Of a stretch of 5,096 nucleotides of DNA, positions 1-4,611 are shown one piece after another. The notes beneath the pieces are model-generated. The model ran no database searches. It saw only the letters and a program-made list of their open reading frames with translations, and was not told the origin of the DNA. A program made the position numbers and the translations under genes. How positions within the stretch are numbered: the stretch's first letter is position 1; every line of letters starts with the position of its first letter. The DNA is from an uncultured Acetatifactor sp. (GTDB taxonomy: Bacteria > Bacillota > Clostridia > Lachnospirales > Lachnospiraceae): contig CAOOJO010000243.1 of assembly GCA_948496895.1 (NCBI GenBank), positions 1 to 5,096 of the forward strand, in the 5' to 3' direction.

Positions 1-308
1 GTGGTGCTGGGATCCACGATGATATGCTCTCCCTCCTGCACCAGGCCCGCCACCAGCGCGGCAATCTCCTGCTTGGCCTTCATGTTCCGCTTCTTGCGCA
101 CGTTGAAGGGCATGTCCATGCCCGAATTCTCGTTCAGGACAGCTCCGCCGTAGCTCTTGATGGCCAGGCCCTCCCTGTCCAGCTTATCTAAATCGCGTCT
201 GATTGTCTCCTCGGAGACGTCAAACAGGGCGCTCAGCTCGCTGACCACCACTTTCCGCTCGTTCTGCAGTTTTTCCAATATCAGGTTTCTGCGCTCTACC
301 GCCAGCAT
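1..308 (-). CDS. DeoR/GlpR-family transcriptional regulator, N-terminal part (cut by window edge)
   Basis: The 102 codons visible encode a DNA-binding repressor of the DeoR family, which usually senses a phosphorylated sugar intermediate. The protein starts MLAVERRNLILEKLQ. It has the classic winged helix-turn-helix at about residues 5-57: VSELSALFDVSEETIRRDL followed by the wing, with YGGAVL. After this the sensor domain begins (RKKRNMKAKQEIA, then the IIVDPSTT phosphate-sugar-site segment) and runs out of the window at position 1. The start is the ATG at 308-306, preceded by a GGAGGGG ribosome binding site about 10 bases upstream. The promoter is at 412-440. The neighbouring BMC operon lies upstream on the same strand, beyond the XRE/AP2 cassette. 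DeoR regulators commonly sit beside fucose, rhamnose or propanediol BMC loci, so control of that operon is plausible but inferred. Family assignment is firm; the target is not visible. Confidence 0.93.
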   Translation of the reverse strand, partial: MLAVERRNLILEKLQNERKVVVSELSALFDVSEETIRRDLDKLDREGLAIKSYGGAVLNENSGMDMPFNVRKKRNMKAKQEIAALVAGLVQEGEHIIVDPST

Positions 309-333
309 ACACCCTCGCCCCTCCGTACACTTA

Positions 334-354
334 TTGTCGTTTCTTGTCGAACAA
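334..354. promoter_or_regulatory. Candidate operator repeats in the deoR leader
   Basis: TTGTCG occurs twice in direct orientation, at 334-339 and 344-349, exactly 10 bp (one helical turn) apart. The second copy is also one arm of a short inverted repeat, TTGT-cga-ACAA (344-354). The site lies in the transcribed leader between the deoR promoter and its start codon. DeoR-family repressors often bind short repeats spaced by a helical turn and repress their own gene. That this is the operator is inference from position and spacing; the repeats are short enough to be chance. Confidence 0.3.
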
Positions 355-411
355 ACTCCGGAAATATGATTTGAGAGTGCTGATTCATCATCTTATTTCG
401 GCAGTGCCTTT

Positions 412-440
412 ATTGTACCATGTTACTTTTCAGGGCGCAA
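412..440 (-). promoter_or_regulatory. Extended -10 housekeeping promoter for deoR
   Basis: Read on the minus strand there is a -35 TTGCGC (440-435), a 17-bp spacer and a -10 TACAAT (417-412), with TGG immediately before the -10, which is the extended -10 motif. This is a good sigma-A-type promoter lying about 100 bases ahead of the deoR start codon, so deoR would have a sizeable leader. A second, weaker candidate (AAGACA, 18 bp, TATAAT with the -10 at 483-478) overlaps the end of the AP2 gene. Confidence 0.65.
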
Positions 441-489
441 TACCTGAATTCCGGCTTTTCGTACTATATCTTTCGCTATTATAAAAGAA

Positions 490-969
490 TTACATATATC
501 CTGTCTTTTTCAGAAAGTCGTCAAAAAGCGCCTCCGCCCTTTCCCGCGCCTGCGCGGCCTCCTCCAGGCTGTCGAAGCTGCCCAGATACCGGGTGCGGCC
601 CTGGAAGGTTATCTGCGCGGTCCATCGCTCCAGCTTCTGGTTCCGGTACACGCCCCGGACGCCGCTTTTATTGTTGGCGGGGGGCTTCCTGCTCCGGATG
701 CTCTCTATGCAGGTGCCCTCCAGAAAATGTCTGGTATCCCGCGGATTCGACAGGCAGCCACAGCTTCGGGTGTGGCCGTTTTTCAGGTTGGACTGACAGA
801 CGATTTTTTCCTTCCCGCAGCTGCACTGGCAGCGCCAGTAATGTTTTCCGCCCCGTTTCCCGTCATAGGCTGTCACTGTCAGGTTGCCGAAGTGCTTTCC
901 CACCCAGTCCTTCCTGGCATGGGCTGTCTGGCCGCCACGCTCCCTGCTTTCTTTTCTGTCTTCTTCCAT
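490..969 (-). CDS. Zinc-ribbon plus AP2-domain DNA-binding protein
   Basis: The product is 159 residues. An N-terminal charged stretch is followed by a module beginning WVGKHFGNLTV and a cysteine-rich segment YWRCQCSCGKEK...CQSNLKNGHTRSCGC, about residues 45-72. Its cysteines at 47, 49, 51, 58, 70 and 72 look like a small zinc ribbon. The C-terminal part (about 100-150) is an AP2/ERF-type domain: SGVRGVYRNQ, then RWTAQITFQGRTRYLGSF and a final helix. Bacterial AP2 domains often belong to HNH homing endonucleases of phages, but no HNH catalytic motif is present here, so this is more likely a stand-alone DNA-binding protein of mobile-element origin. The ATG at 969 is chosen because AAGGAG lies six bases upstream; a TTG at 1002 in the same frame has no advantage. 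The gene diverges from the XRE genes and has a strong promoter whose -35 touches a palindromic operator. Domain calls are fairly secure; the biological role is unknown. Confidence 0.82.
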   Translation of the reverse strand: MEEDRKESRERGGQTAHARKDWVGKHFGNLTVTAYDGKRGGKHYWRCQCSCGKEKIVCQSNLKNGHTRSCGCLSNPRDTRHFLEGTCIESIRSRKPPANNKSGVRGVYRNQKLERWTAQITFQGRTRYLGSFDSLEEAAQARERAEALFDDFLKKTGYM

Positions 970-1108
970 ACCCCGCTCCTTACGGAATGAGGCAGCATCC
1001 AACTACTGCCATGTCCTTCTTTTGTTGATTTCAGTTCTTTGTTTCCTTTTTGCGCTGGAGCACTCTCCTATTTCTCCGCGGTTATTAGCTAACTGTCCTG
1101 TTATATAG

Positions 1109-1137
1109 AGAATATCACATTTATTCCACTGAGTCAA
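1109..1137 (-). promoter_or_regulatory. Strong sigma-A-type promoter for the AP2 gene
   Basis: On the minus strand there is TTGACT (1137-1132), a 17-bp spacer and TATTCT (1114-1109), with TGA just before the -10 as an extended -10 element. Transcription would start near 1102, giving a leader of roughly 130 bases before the AP2 start at 969. The outer base of the -35 is shared with the first ATTCTATAGAAT palindrome, so a protein bound there should block polymerase. Confidence 0.75.
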
Positions 1138-1148
1138 TTCTATAGAAT
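1137..1148. promoter_or_regulatory. Operator palindrome 1 (ATTCTATAGAAT)
   Basis: This is a perfect 12-bp palindrome repeated identically at 1159-1170. It abuts the -35 of the minus-strand AP2 promoter. Perfect symmetry, exact duplication and placement between divergent promoters beside an XRE gene point to a dimeric repressor site. The binding protein is inferred to be the XRE product of 1232-1591. A degenerate relative (TATTCTCTATATAA on the minus strand, 1114-1101) overlaps the AP2 -10 and could be a weak third site. Confidence 0.75.
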
Positions 1149-1158
1149 AAGTTTTCCT

Positions 1159-1170
1159 ATTCTATAGAAT
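1159..1170. promoter_or_regulatory. Operator palindrome 2 (ATTCTATAGAAT)
   Basis: This is an exact copy of the palindrome at 1137-1148. Here the symmetry extends to 14 bp (1158-1171, TATTCTATAGAATA). The centres are 22 bp apart, about two helical turns, so two dimers would sit on the same face of the DNA and could bind cooperatively. It lies immediately upstream of, or within the -35 region of, the XRE promoter, which suggests autoregulation. Confidence 0.75.
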
Positions 1171-1191
1171 ATGATTGATGTATATTTTCTT

Positions 1192-1200
1192 TGTTATACT
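1192..1200 (+). promoter_or_regulatory. Extended -10 promoter for the XRE operon
   Basis: TATACT at 1195-1200 is preceded by TGT (1192-1194), an extended -10 arrangement. No good -35 is seen at 16-18 bp: the best-looking hexamer, TTGATG at 1175-1180, is only 14 bp away. Transcription would start near 1207, about 25 bases ahead of the first XRE start codon. A weak -35 next to operator 2 fits a regulated promoter. Confidence 0.5.
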
Positions 1201-1231
1201 CATTAATAAATCGGGAAAGATTGGTGATGAT

Positions 1232-1591
1232 ATGGAAATTGATAAAGACTTCAATCTGACTGTAGGACTGCGGATTCGGGAAATCCGCGAGGCTTATCAA
1301 ATGACTCAGGCCCAGTTCAGCGAAAAATGCGATTTGTCAGAAAGCTTTCTGGCCGCAGTGGAAAGTGGCAAAAAAGGAGTCACCTCCAAAACTTTATACA
1401 AAATCTGTACTACCATGAATGTGTCCGCAGATTATTTTGTTCGGGGAAAAGGAAATGGCTTTGAACTGGATGCTATTACAGAAACCATTAACTCCATGGA
1501 CAAGTTTTCCCGGGAGGGGGCTTTGCGCATTTTGTCTGAATATGCCAATGTAGTTCACAAGCTACAAGAGAAAAGGGAGACTAAGAGTTAA
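1232..1591 (+). CDS. XRE-family helix-turn-helix regulator (CI-like repressor)
   Basis: The product is a 119-residue DNA-binding protein with a Cro/C1-type helix-turn-helix at about residues 10-70. The positioning and recognition helices are in MTQAQFSEKCDLSESFLAAV, followed by ESGKKGVTSKTLYKICTTMNV. The C-terminal tail (about 85-115, MDKFSREGALRILSEYANVV) looks like a helical dimerisation segment; there is no S24 peptidase domain. The ATG at 1232 is chosen because it leads straight into the family N-terminus. Its ribosome binding site is mediocre (GGGAAAGA, about 11 bases upstream, or GGTGA closer in). A TTG at 1175 in frame lies inside the promoter and is rejected. The gene is divergent from the AP2 gene and only 16 bp ahead of a second XRE gene. 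Its upstream region carries two identical palindromes, so it is likely autoregulatory and likely represses the AP2 gene; that link is inferred. Confidence 0.88.
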   Translation: MEIDKDFNLTVGLRIREIREAYQMTQAQFSEKCDLSESFLAAVESGKKGVTSKTLYKICTTMNVSADYFVRGKGNGFELDAITETINSMDKFSREGALRILSEYANVVHKLQEKRETKS

Positions 1592-1607
1592 ATAAGTAAG
1601 GAAATAA

Positions 1608-1835
1608 ATGCCGATGAACACTCGAATTCGCGAATTGCGGAAAACGTTGAACCTGACCCAAAAAGAATTTGCCCAGAAGATAGGTTTAAAGCAGAATGCC
1701 ATAAGCTACATGGAAAAAGCCGACTCTACAGTCACGGAGCAGAACATCAGAACCATCTGCTCCCAGTTCAGCGTCAATGAAAACTGGCTGCGCACTGGAG
1801 CAGGGAAAATGTTTCTTGAAAACGAAAAAAAGTAA
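1608..1835 (+). CDS. Second short XRE-family helix-turn-helix protein, probably truncated by a nonsense codon
   Basis: The 75 encoded residues are almost entirely an XRE helix-turn-helix (residues 4-68): IRELRKTLNLTQKEFAQKIG, then LKQNAISYMEKA with the recognition helix and the family-typical ending VNENWLRTGAGKMF. The start is the ATG at 1608, with AAGGAA five bases upstream; Met3 at 1614 is possible but more distant from it. It is 16 bp behind the first XRE gene and surely co-transcribed with it. The reading frame ends at TAA 1833-1835, but the same frame then encodes a protein-like tail to 1949, so the native protein was probably about 113 residues. The DNA-binding domain is complete, so the short product may still bind DNA. 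Confidence 0.82.
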   Translation: MPMNTRIRELRKTLNLTQKEFAQKIGLKQNAISYMEKADSTVTEQNIRTICSQFSVNENWLRTGAGKMFLENEKK

Positions 1836-1949
1836 AAAGAATTTTTTGATATTTTCGACGAGCTCTCTCCAGCCCTTCAGGATTATCTGATCAAGACTGC
1901 CAGGGAACTGCTGGACACCCAGGAGAAGCTGCTGAACTCAGACAGGTGA
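1608..1949 (+). pseudogene. Full extent of the interrupted XRE gene, including the tail after the in-frame TAA
   Basis: After the TAA at 1833-1835 the frame stays open for 37 more codons to TGA 1947-1949 with no shift needed. The tail reads KEFFDIFDELSPALQDYL followed by IKTARELLDTQEKLLNSDR. This is an amphipathic helical segment of the kind found at the C-terminus of related Firmicutes XRE proteins, from memory of the family and not from a search. A single base substitution creating TAA explains the arrangement best. Stop-codon readthrough or a genuinely short form are alternatives. Confidence 0.6.
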
Positions 1950-2008
1950 AAAGCGCCAGCAAATCGAGGCGGCATGGAAGAACACGGAATGTACTATAAA
2001 CAGATAGT

Positions 2009-2039
2009 AAAGGCGTTGCCGACTAAGCAACGCCTTTTT
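2009..2039 (+). terminator. Rho-independent terminator, mainly for the XRE operon
   Basis: An 11-bp perfect stem, AAAGGCGTTGC (2009-2019) paired with GCAACGCCTTT (2027-2037), has a 7-base loop and ends in a run of five T (2035-2039). It closes the plus-strand XRE transcription unit. It also lies 29 bp beyond the stop of the convergent minus-strand BMC operon. In that direction the hairpin is followed only by TTTACTAT, so it could be a weaker bidirectional terminator. Confidence 0.9.
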
Positions 2040-2067
2040 GGATATATCTTTTTATCGGCATCTCCTA

Positions 2068-2616
2068 CTACAGAATCGACTTACAGATCTGCGGGTCGGG
2101 ATGGGCGATGACCGTGGAGTCCAGGTACATGCCGGTCTCGGCTACGCTGGCTTTTGCTCTGGAGATGGCCGCCTCCACGGCGGATACCTCACCGCAGAGG
2201 AACACATAGGATTTGCCGCACATGCCCTTCGCGATGCGCAGCTCTATCAGCTCCACCTCCGCGGTCTTGGCCGCCACGTCCGCCGCCACGATGATGGCCG
2301 CGGCGTCGAAGGTCTCCAGGATTCCCAGGGAGCTGATGTGCTCGATATGGGTGGTGCCGTATATGGCGGGGAAGATCCCCTCGTGAGGGTTGCCCAGCAC
2401 GAAGCTGTCTATCAGCTGTTCCCCGTACTGCACCCTGGCCGTGTCCACCGCCGCGTCCACTGCGCTCAAATCCCCCGTAATCAGGGCGATGTATTTGCCG
2501 GGGCAGACGGTCTGCGCCTCCACCAGCTCCACGGCAGCCGTCTTCACCATGGCGTCCGCAGCCGTCACGCCTGCGGAGACCGTCTTGAATTCTATCATTC
2601 CCAAAGCCCTACCCAT
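2068..2616 (-). CDS. pduT: PduT-like tandem-BMC shell protein with [4Fe-4S] pore cysteine
   Basis: The product is 182 residues, the usual PduT length, with two fused BMC domains (about 3-90 and 95-180). Each carries the alternating beta/alpha pattern; the first begins RALGMIEFKTVSAGVTAADAM and the second SLGILETFDAAAIIVAADVA. Such proteins form pseudohexameric trimers in the shell of a microcompartment. Cysteine 38, in VEAQTVCPGKY, is at the same position as the cysteine of enteric PduT that holds a [4Fe-4S] cluster at the trimer pore, so redox conduction through the shell is likely. The start ATG at 2616 has a strong AGGAGG nine bases upstream. It follows the PduS-like gene by 99 bp, a gap containing two hairpins, and is the last gene of the operon before the terminator region. 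PduS and PduT are known partners in propanediol BMCs. The assignment is firm from sequence resemblance; the cluster itself is inferred. Confidence 0.93.
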   Translation of the reverse strand: MGRALGMIEFKTVSAGVTAADAMVKTAAVELVEAQTVCPGKYIALITGDLSAVDAAVDTARVQYGEQLIDSFVLGNPHEGIFPAIYGTTHIEHISSLGILETFDAAAIIVAADVAAKTAEVELIELRIAKGMCGKSYVFLCGEVSAVEAAISRAKASVAETGMYLDSTVIAHPDPQICKSIL

Positions 2617-2640
2617 AAGGCATTCCCTCCTAATTTATGA

Positions 2641-2664
2641 CAATAGAAAGCCCGCTTTCTATTG
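2641..2664 (-). other. Intercistronic hairpin before pduT
   Basis: Arms CAATAGAAAGC (2641-2651) and GCTTTCTATTG (2654-2664) are perfectly complementary around two bases. As RNA this gives a 10-bp stem with a four-base CGGG loop. It is not followed by a T-run on the minus strand (TCATAAATT comes next), so it is not an ordinary terminator. It stands just before the pduT ribosome binding site. A role in transcript stability or processing that raises shell-protein output is plausible but inferred. Confidence 0.6.
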
Positions 2665-2674
2665 TACCAGTTCC

Positions 2675-2700
2675 GCATCTGTCATTCCTGTACCAGATGC
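2675..2700 (-). other. Second intercistronic hairpin between pduS and pduT
   Basis: GCATCTG (2675-2681) and CAGATGC (2694-2700) form a perfect 7-bp stem with a 12-base loop, about 16 bases past the PduS-like stop. TGTACCAG occurs at 2689-2696 and again at 2663-2670, linking this hairpin to the next as a short direct repeat. Both hairpins lie in the only sizeable spacer between these two genes. No T-run follows. Confidence 0.4.
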
Positions 2701-2715
2701 TGTTTTATTCCCTCA

Positions 2716-4059
2716 TTATCCACGGACAATCACGATATATTTATCCGTGACCTCCTGCACCCTGCCGTCCACAGAGGCATGGATTCCTACGCTCAGGCCC
2801 TGGGCGGGCTTCGCGATGCACTGGCCGCAGCTTACCTGGTCGCCCTTTTCCACGATGGGGACTGCGGGAGCGCCGATGTGCTGGCCAAGCAGAATCTTCA
2901 CCTTGTGGATGTGCTGCTCCTCCTTCCAGGAATCGTCCGGCTGCAGGGGCGCGTCCACATTGTACTTCGACAGGCCCAGCCTGGCCTCCAGCCTCTCCTC
3001 TGGGGCTTTGCGGTATTCCCGGCTCTTCTTCACGGGAGAGGGCTTTACGTCCGCGGGGGGCTTCACGCCGGCCTTCCGCAGGCCCAGCTTGTAGTCCGCG
3101 ATCAGGCTCCTGGGGGACAGGCCCTGAGGGCAGGAGAAGTTCTCGCACAGCCCGCAGGAGCTGCAGAAAAACGTGTTCAGGAACACATTCGTGTCCTGGA
3201 AGTCCTTGTTTGCCGCGCTGCGCATGAATTTATGGGGCTCGATGGGATGCCCCAGGGCATGGCGGGGGCAGAGGCTGGTGCATGTCTCGCACTGGCAGCA
3301 GGAGGAGGCCGCCCGCTTCAGGTCGATGGCCGCGTTCCTGTTTTTGCGCTGTATCAGGGTGTGGCTCTTGTCCAGCACGATGATGGCGTTGGTGGTCTTG
3401 GTCACCACGTCCCTGTCCGTGGCCAGGTTCCCCATCATGGGCCCGCCCACCAGATAGGCGGGTTCCTTTGCCGTGATTCCTCCCGCATATGCCACAGTGT
3501 CCCCGATGGACGCGCCGATGGGCACCCGCAGGGTGATGGGACGCTCCACCTCCCCCACCACGCTGACCAGCTTGTCGATGACAGGGGTCTGGCGCTCCAG
3601 GGCCCGGTAGGCATTGTAAACGGTCTCCACATTGAAGACAGCCACGCCTTCCTCGATGGGGAGCCCGCCGGGCCGGATCACCCGCCCTGTGGCCTCATAG
3701 ATGAGCACCACCTCGTCCCCCATGGGATACACGCTGTCCAAAAGCTGTATGCGCATATTCGGATATGCGTCTATGTATGTCTCAATCGCCTTTACGGCGG
3801 CCTTGTATTCTCTTTTAATGCCGATGACGGCCTCCTCCGCCCCCACAGTCCGGGCTATGCCGTCAAAGGTTCTCAGGATCTCCTCCGCGCGCTGCTCCAG
3901 AAGCTGTCTGTGGAGCTTTAGAAGCGGCTCGCATTCGGCGCAGTTCATCAGGATGACCTCCGCCCTTTCGTCCAGCTTTGCATAGGTGGGGAAGCCCGCG
4001 CCGCCGGCGCCGACGATCCCGTTCTCCTGCAAAACCTGTTTCAAAGCCTGCATTTCCAT
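2716..4059 (-). CDS. pduS: PduS-like RnfC-type flavin/iron-sulfur electron-transfer protein of a microcompartment
   Basis: The product is 447 residues, matching PduS, and relates to the RnfC subunit. The N-terminal nucleotide/flavin region has GIVGAGGAGFPTYAKL (about 14-29) and MNCAECEPLL (38-47). An SLBB-type segment lies at about 165-200 (VSVVGEVERPITLRVPIG). Two cluster motifs follow: C254-x2-C257-x2-C260-x3-C264-P, and C299-x2-C302-x2-C305-x4-C310-P. They should hold two [4Fe-4S] clusters. The C-terminal 60 residues look like a barrel-sandwich domain (GAPAVPIVEKGDQVSCGQC). In B12-dependent Pdu systems PduS reduces cobalamin with NADH; homologues in glycyl-radical BMCs presumably serve general redox balance, and this window cannot tell which applies. 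The start ATG at 4059 has AGAGG seven bases upstream, 20 bp after the vertex-protein stop. PduT, its probable shell partner, follows. Confidence 0.92.
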   Translation of the reverse strand: MEMQALKQVLQENGIVGAGGAGFPTYAKLDERAEVILMNCAECEPLLKLHRQLLEQRAEEILRTFDGIARTVGAEEAVIGIKREYKAAVKAIETYIDAYPNMRIQLLDSVYPMGDEVVLIYEATGRVIRPGGLPIEEGVAVFNVETVYNAYRALERQTPVIDKLVSVVGEVERPITLRVPIGASIGDTVAYAGGITAKEPAYLVGGPMMGNLATDRDVVTKTTNAIIVLDKSHTLIQRKNRNAAIDLKRAASSCCQCETCTSLCPRHALGHPIEPHKFMRSAANKDFQDTNVFLNTFFCSSCGLCENFSCPQGLSPRSLIADYKLGLRKAGVKPPADVKPSPVKKSREYRKAPEERLEARLGLSKYNVDAPLQPDDSWKEEQHIHKVKILLGQHIGAPAVPIVEKGDQVSCGQCIAKPAQGLSVGIHASVDGRVQEVTDKYIVIVRG

Positions 4060-4079
4060 AAAAATGCCTCTCTCAATCC

Positions 4080-4331
4080 TTATTCATCTACGATGCCCAC
4101 GATCGCCGCGTCCACCGGCGCGTTCTCCATGCCTACCCGGGCCGCGCTTCCGGTGGCCACCAGCACGGTCTCTCCGATGCCGGCGCCGATATTGTCGATT
4201 GCCACGAAGCGGGCGCGGGCGGCTCCTGCGGCCATCTCCTGAAGCGGCTCGATAATCATGAATTTATTTCCTATCAGGTTCTCGCTCTTTCTGGTAGAGA
4301 CGATGCTCCCCACCACTTTGCCTACGACCAT
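4080..4331 (-). CDS. EutN/CcmL/PduN-family microcompartment vertex protein (BMC-P)
   Basis: At 83 residues this is the typical size of the pentameric protein that caps the vertices of a polyhedral shell. It shows the family landmarks from start to end: MVVGKVVGSIVSTRKSENLIG, a middle strand (KFMIIEPL), the conserved turn AIDNIGAGIGETVLVATGSAAR (about 44-65), and the C-terminal PVDAAIVGIVDE. The start ATG at 4331 has AAGGAG eight bases upstream. It is 20 bp ahead of the PduS-like gene, so the two are surely co-transcribed, but it is separated from pduL by an unusual 280-bp gap. EutN, PduN and CcmL are close relatives, so no single symbol is given. The assignment is very secure. Confidence 0.95.
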   Translation of the reverse strand: MVVGKVVGSIVSTRKSENLIGNKFMIIEPLQEMAAGAARARFVAIDNIGAGIGETVLVATGSAARVGMENAPVDAAIVGIVDE

Positions 4332-4611
4332 CCCACTCTCTCCTTACTTTGCTCTGCGCGTCAATCGGCTCCCGGCTTAAGCTGGGGTGATAGGACAGAT
4401 GGAGAGGACAAAGCGGTTTCCCGCCCTGCCGCCCCCATCTGTCTGAATGCTGCTGCCACGCTGTCAAAACCTCCGGCTCGTCTGTCCGGCCCATATGTTT
4501 AGGAAGGTATCTGTCGGGGCCGTCCGCGAAGGTTTTCTATTCCGTCAAGCCGTGTATGGCGTCCCGTGCAATCATGGGATGCCCGGCACCTTGTGACAGC
4601 AGCGGAATTTA
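4332..4611 (-). other. 280-bp non-coding gap in the BMC operon, rich in nested inverted repeats
   Basis: No convincing gene lies here; the one longer open frame (start 4494) lacks a ribosome binding site and runs into the vertex gene. Read as minus-strand RNA, AAAACCTTCG (4536-4527) pairs with CGGAGGTTTT (4475-4466) over 10 bp with one G-U. Inside it CGGCCC (4522-4517) pairs with GGGCCG (4492-4487). Next, GACAGATGG (4443-4435) pairs perfectly with CCATCTGTC (4402-4394), and nested in that is GCGG-GAAA-CCGC (4424-4413), a GNRA tetraloop hairpin. The 5' end carries another hairpin (4558-4583) with 11 paired positions on the plus strand, of which two are G-U; on the minus strand these become A-C mismatches. 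The gap may be a structured RNA in the transcript, a decayed gene (PduM sits here in enteric operons) or a degenerate mobile element. No known RNA family is recognised. Confidence 0.45.

Noticed and set aside
970..1002. TTG start extending the AP2 protein by 11 residues
   Set aside because: The AAGGAG ribosome binding site lies inside this extension and is spaced correctly for the ATG at 969.
420..1028. 202-codon plus-strand frame opposite the AP2 gene
   Set aside because: It is a Pro/Ser/Arg-rich shadow of the minus-strand gene and has no family features.
1175..1231. TTG start extending the first XRE protein by 19 residues
   Set aside because: The extension would lie across the -10 promoter element and has no ribosome binding site; family sequence begins near the ATG at 1232.
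1946..2008. Tiny open frames between the interrupted XRE gene and the terminator
   Set aside because: A GTG at 1946 and an ATG at 1974 open short frames, but neither has a ribosome binding site or a recognisable product.
2662..3921. Long 419-codon open frame on the plus strand
   Set aside because: It lies antisense to the PduS-like gene, which has clear family motifs. The translation is low-complexity and rich in Gly, His and Ala, as expected for the shadow of a GC-rich gene.
4264..4494. 76-codon minus-strand frame in the pduL-vertex gap
   Set aside because: It has no ribosome binding site before the ATG at 4494, it overlaps the vertex gene by 68 bp, and it resembles no protein I recognise. 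The stems in the region suggest RNA or remnant DNA instead.
4381..4583. Cobalamin riboswitch on the plus strand
   Set aside because: Fragments such as CTGCCGCCCCCATCTGT, GCCACGCTG and AGGAAGG recall the consensus in the right order. However, the AAxTCC element and the GGAGACC box are missing, CATCTGT is tied up in a perfect stem with ACAGATG, and no plus-strand gene follows. A covariance search would settle it.
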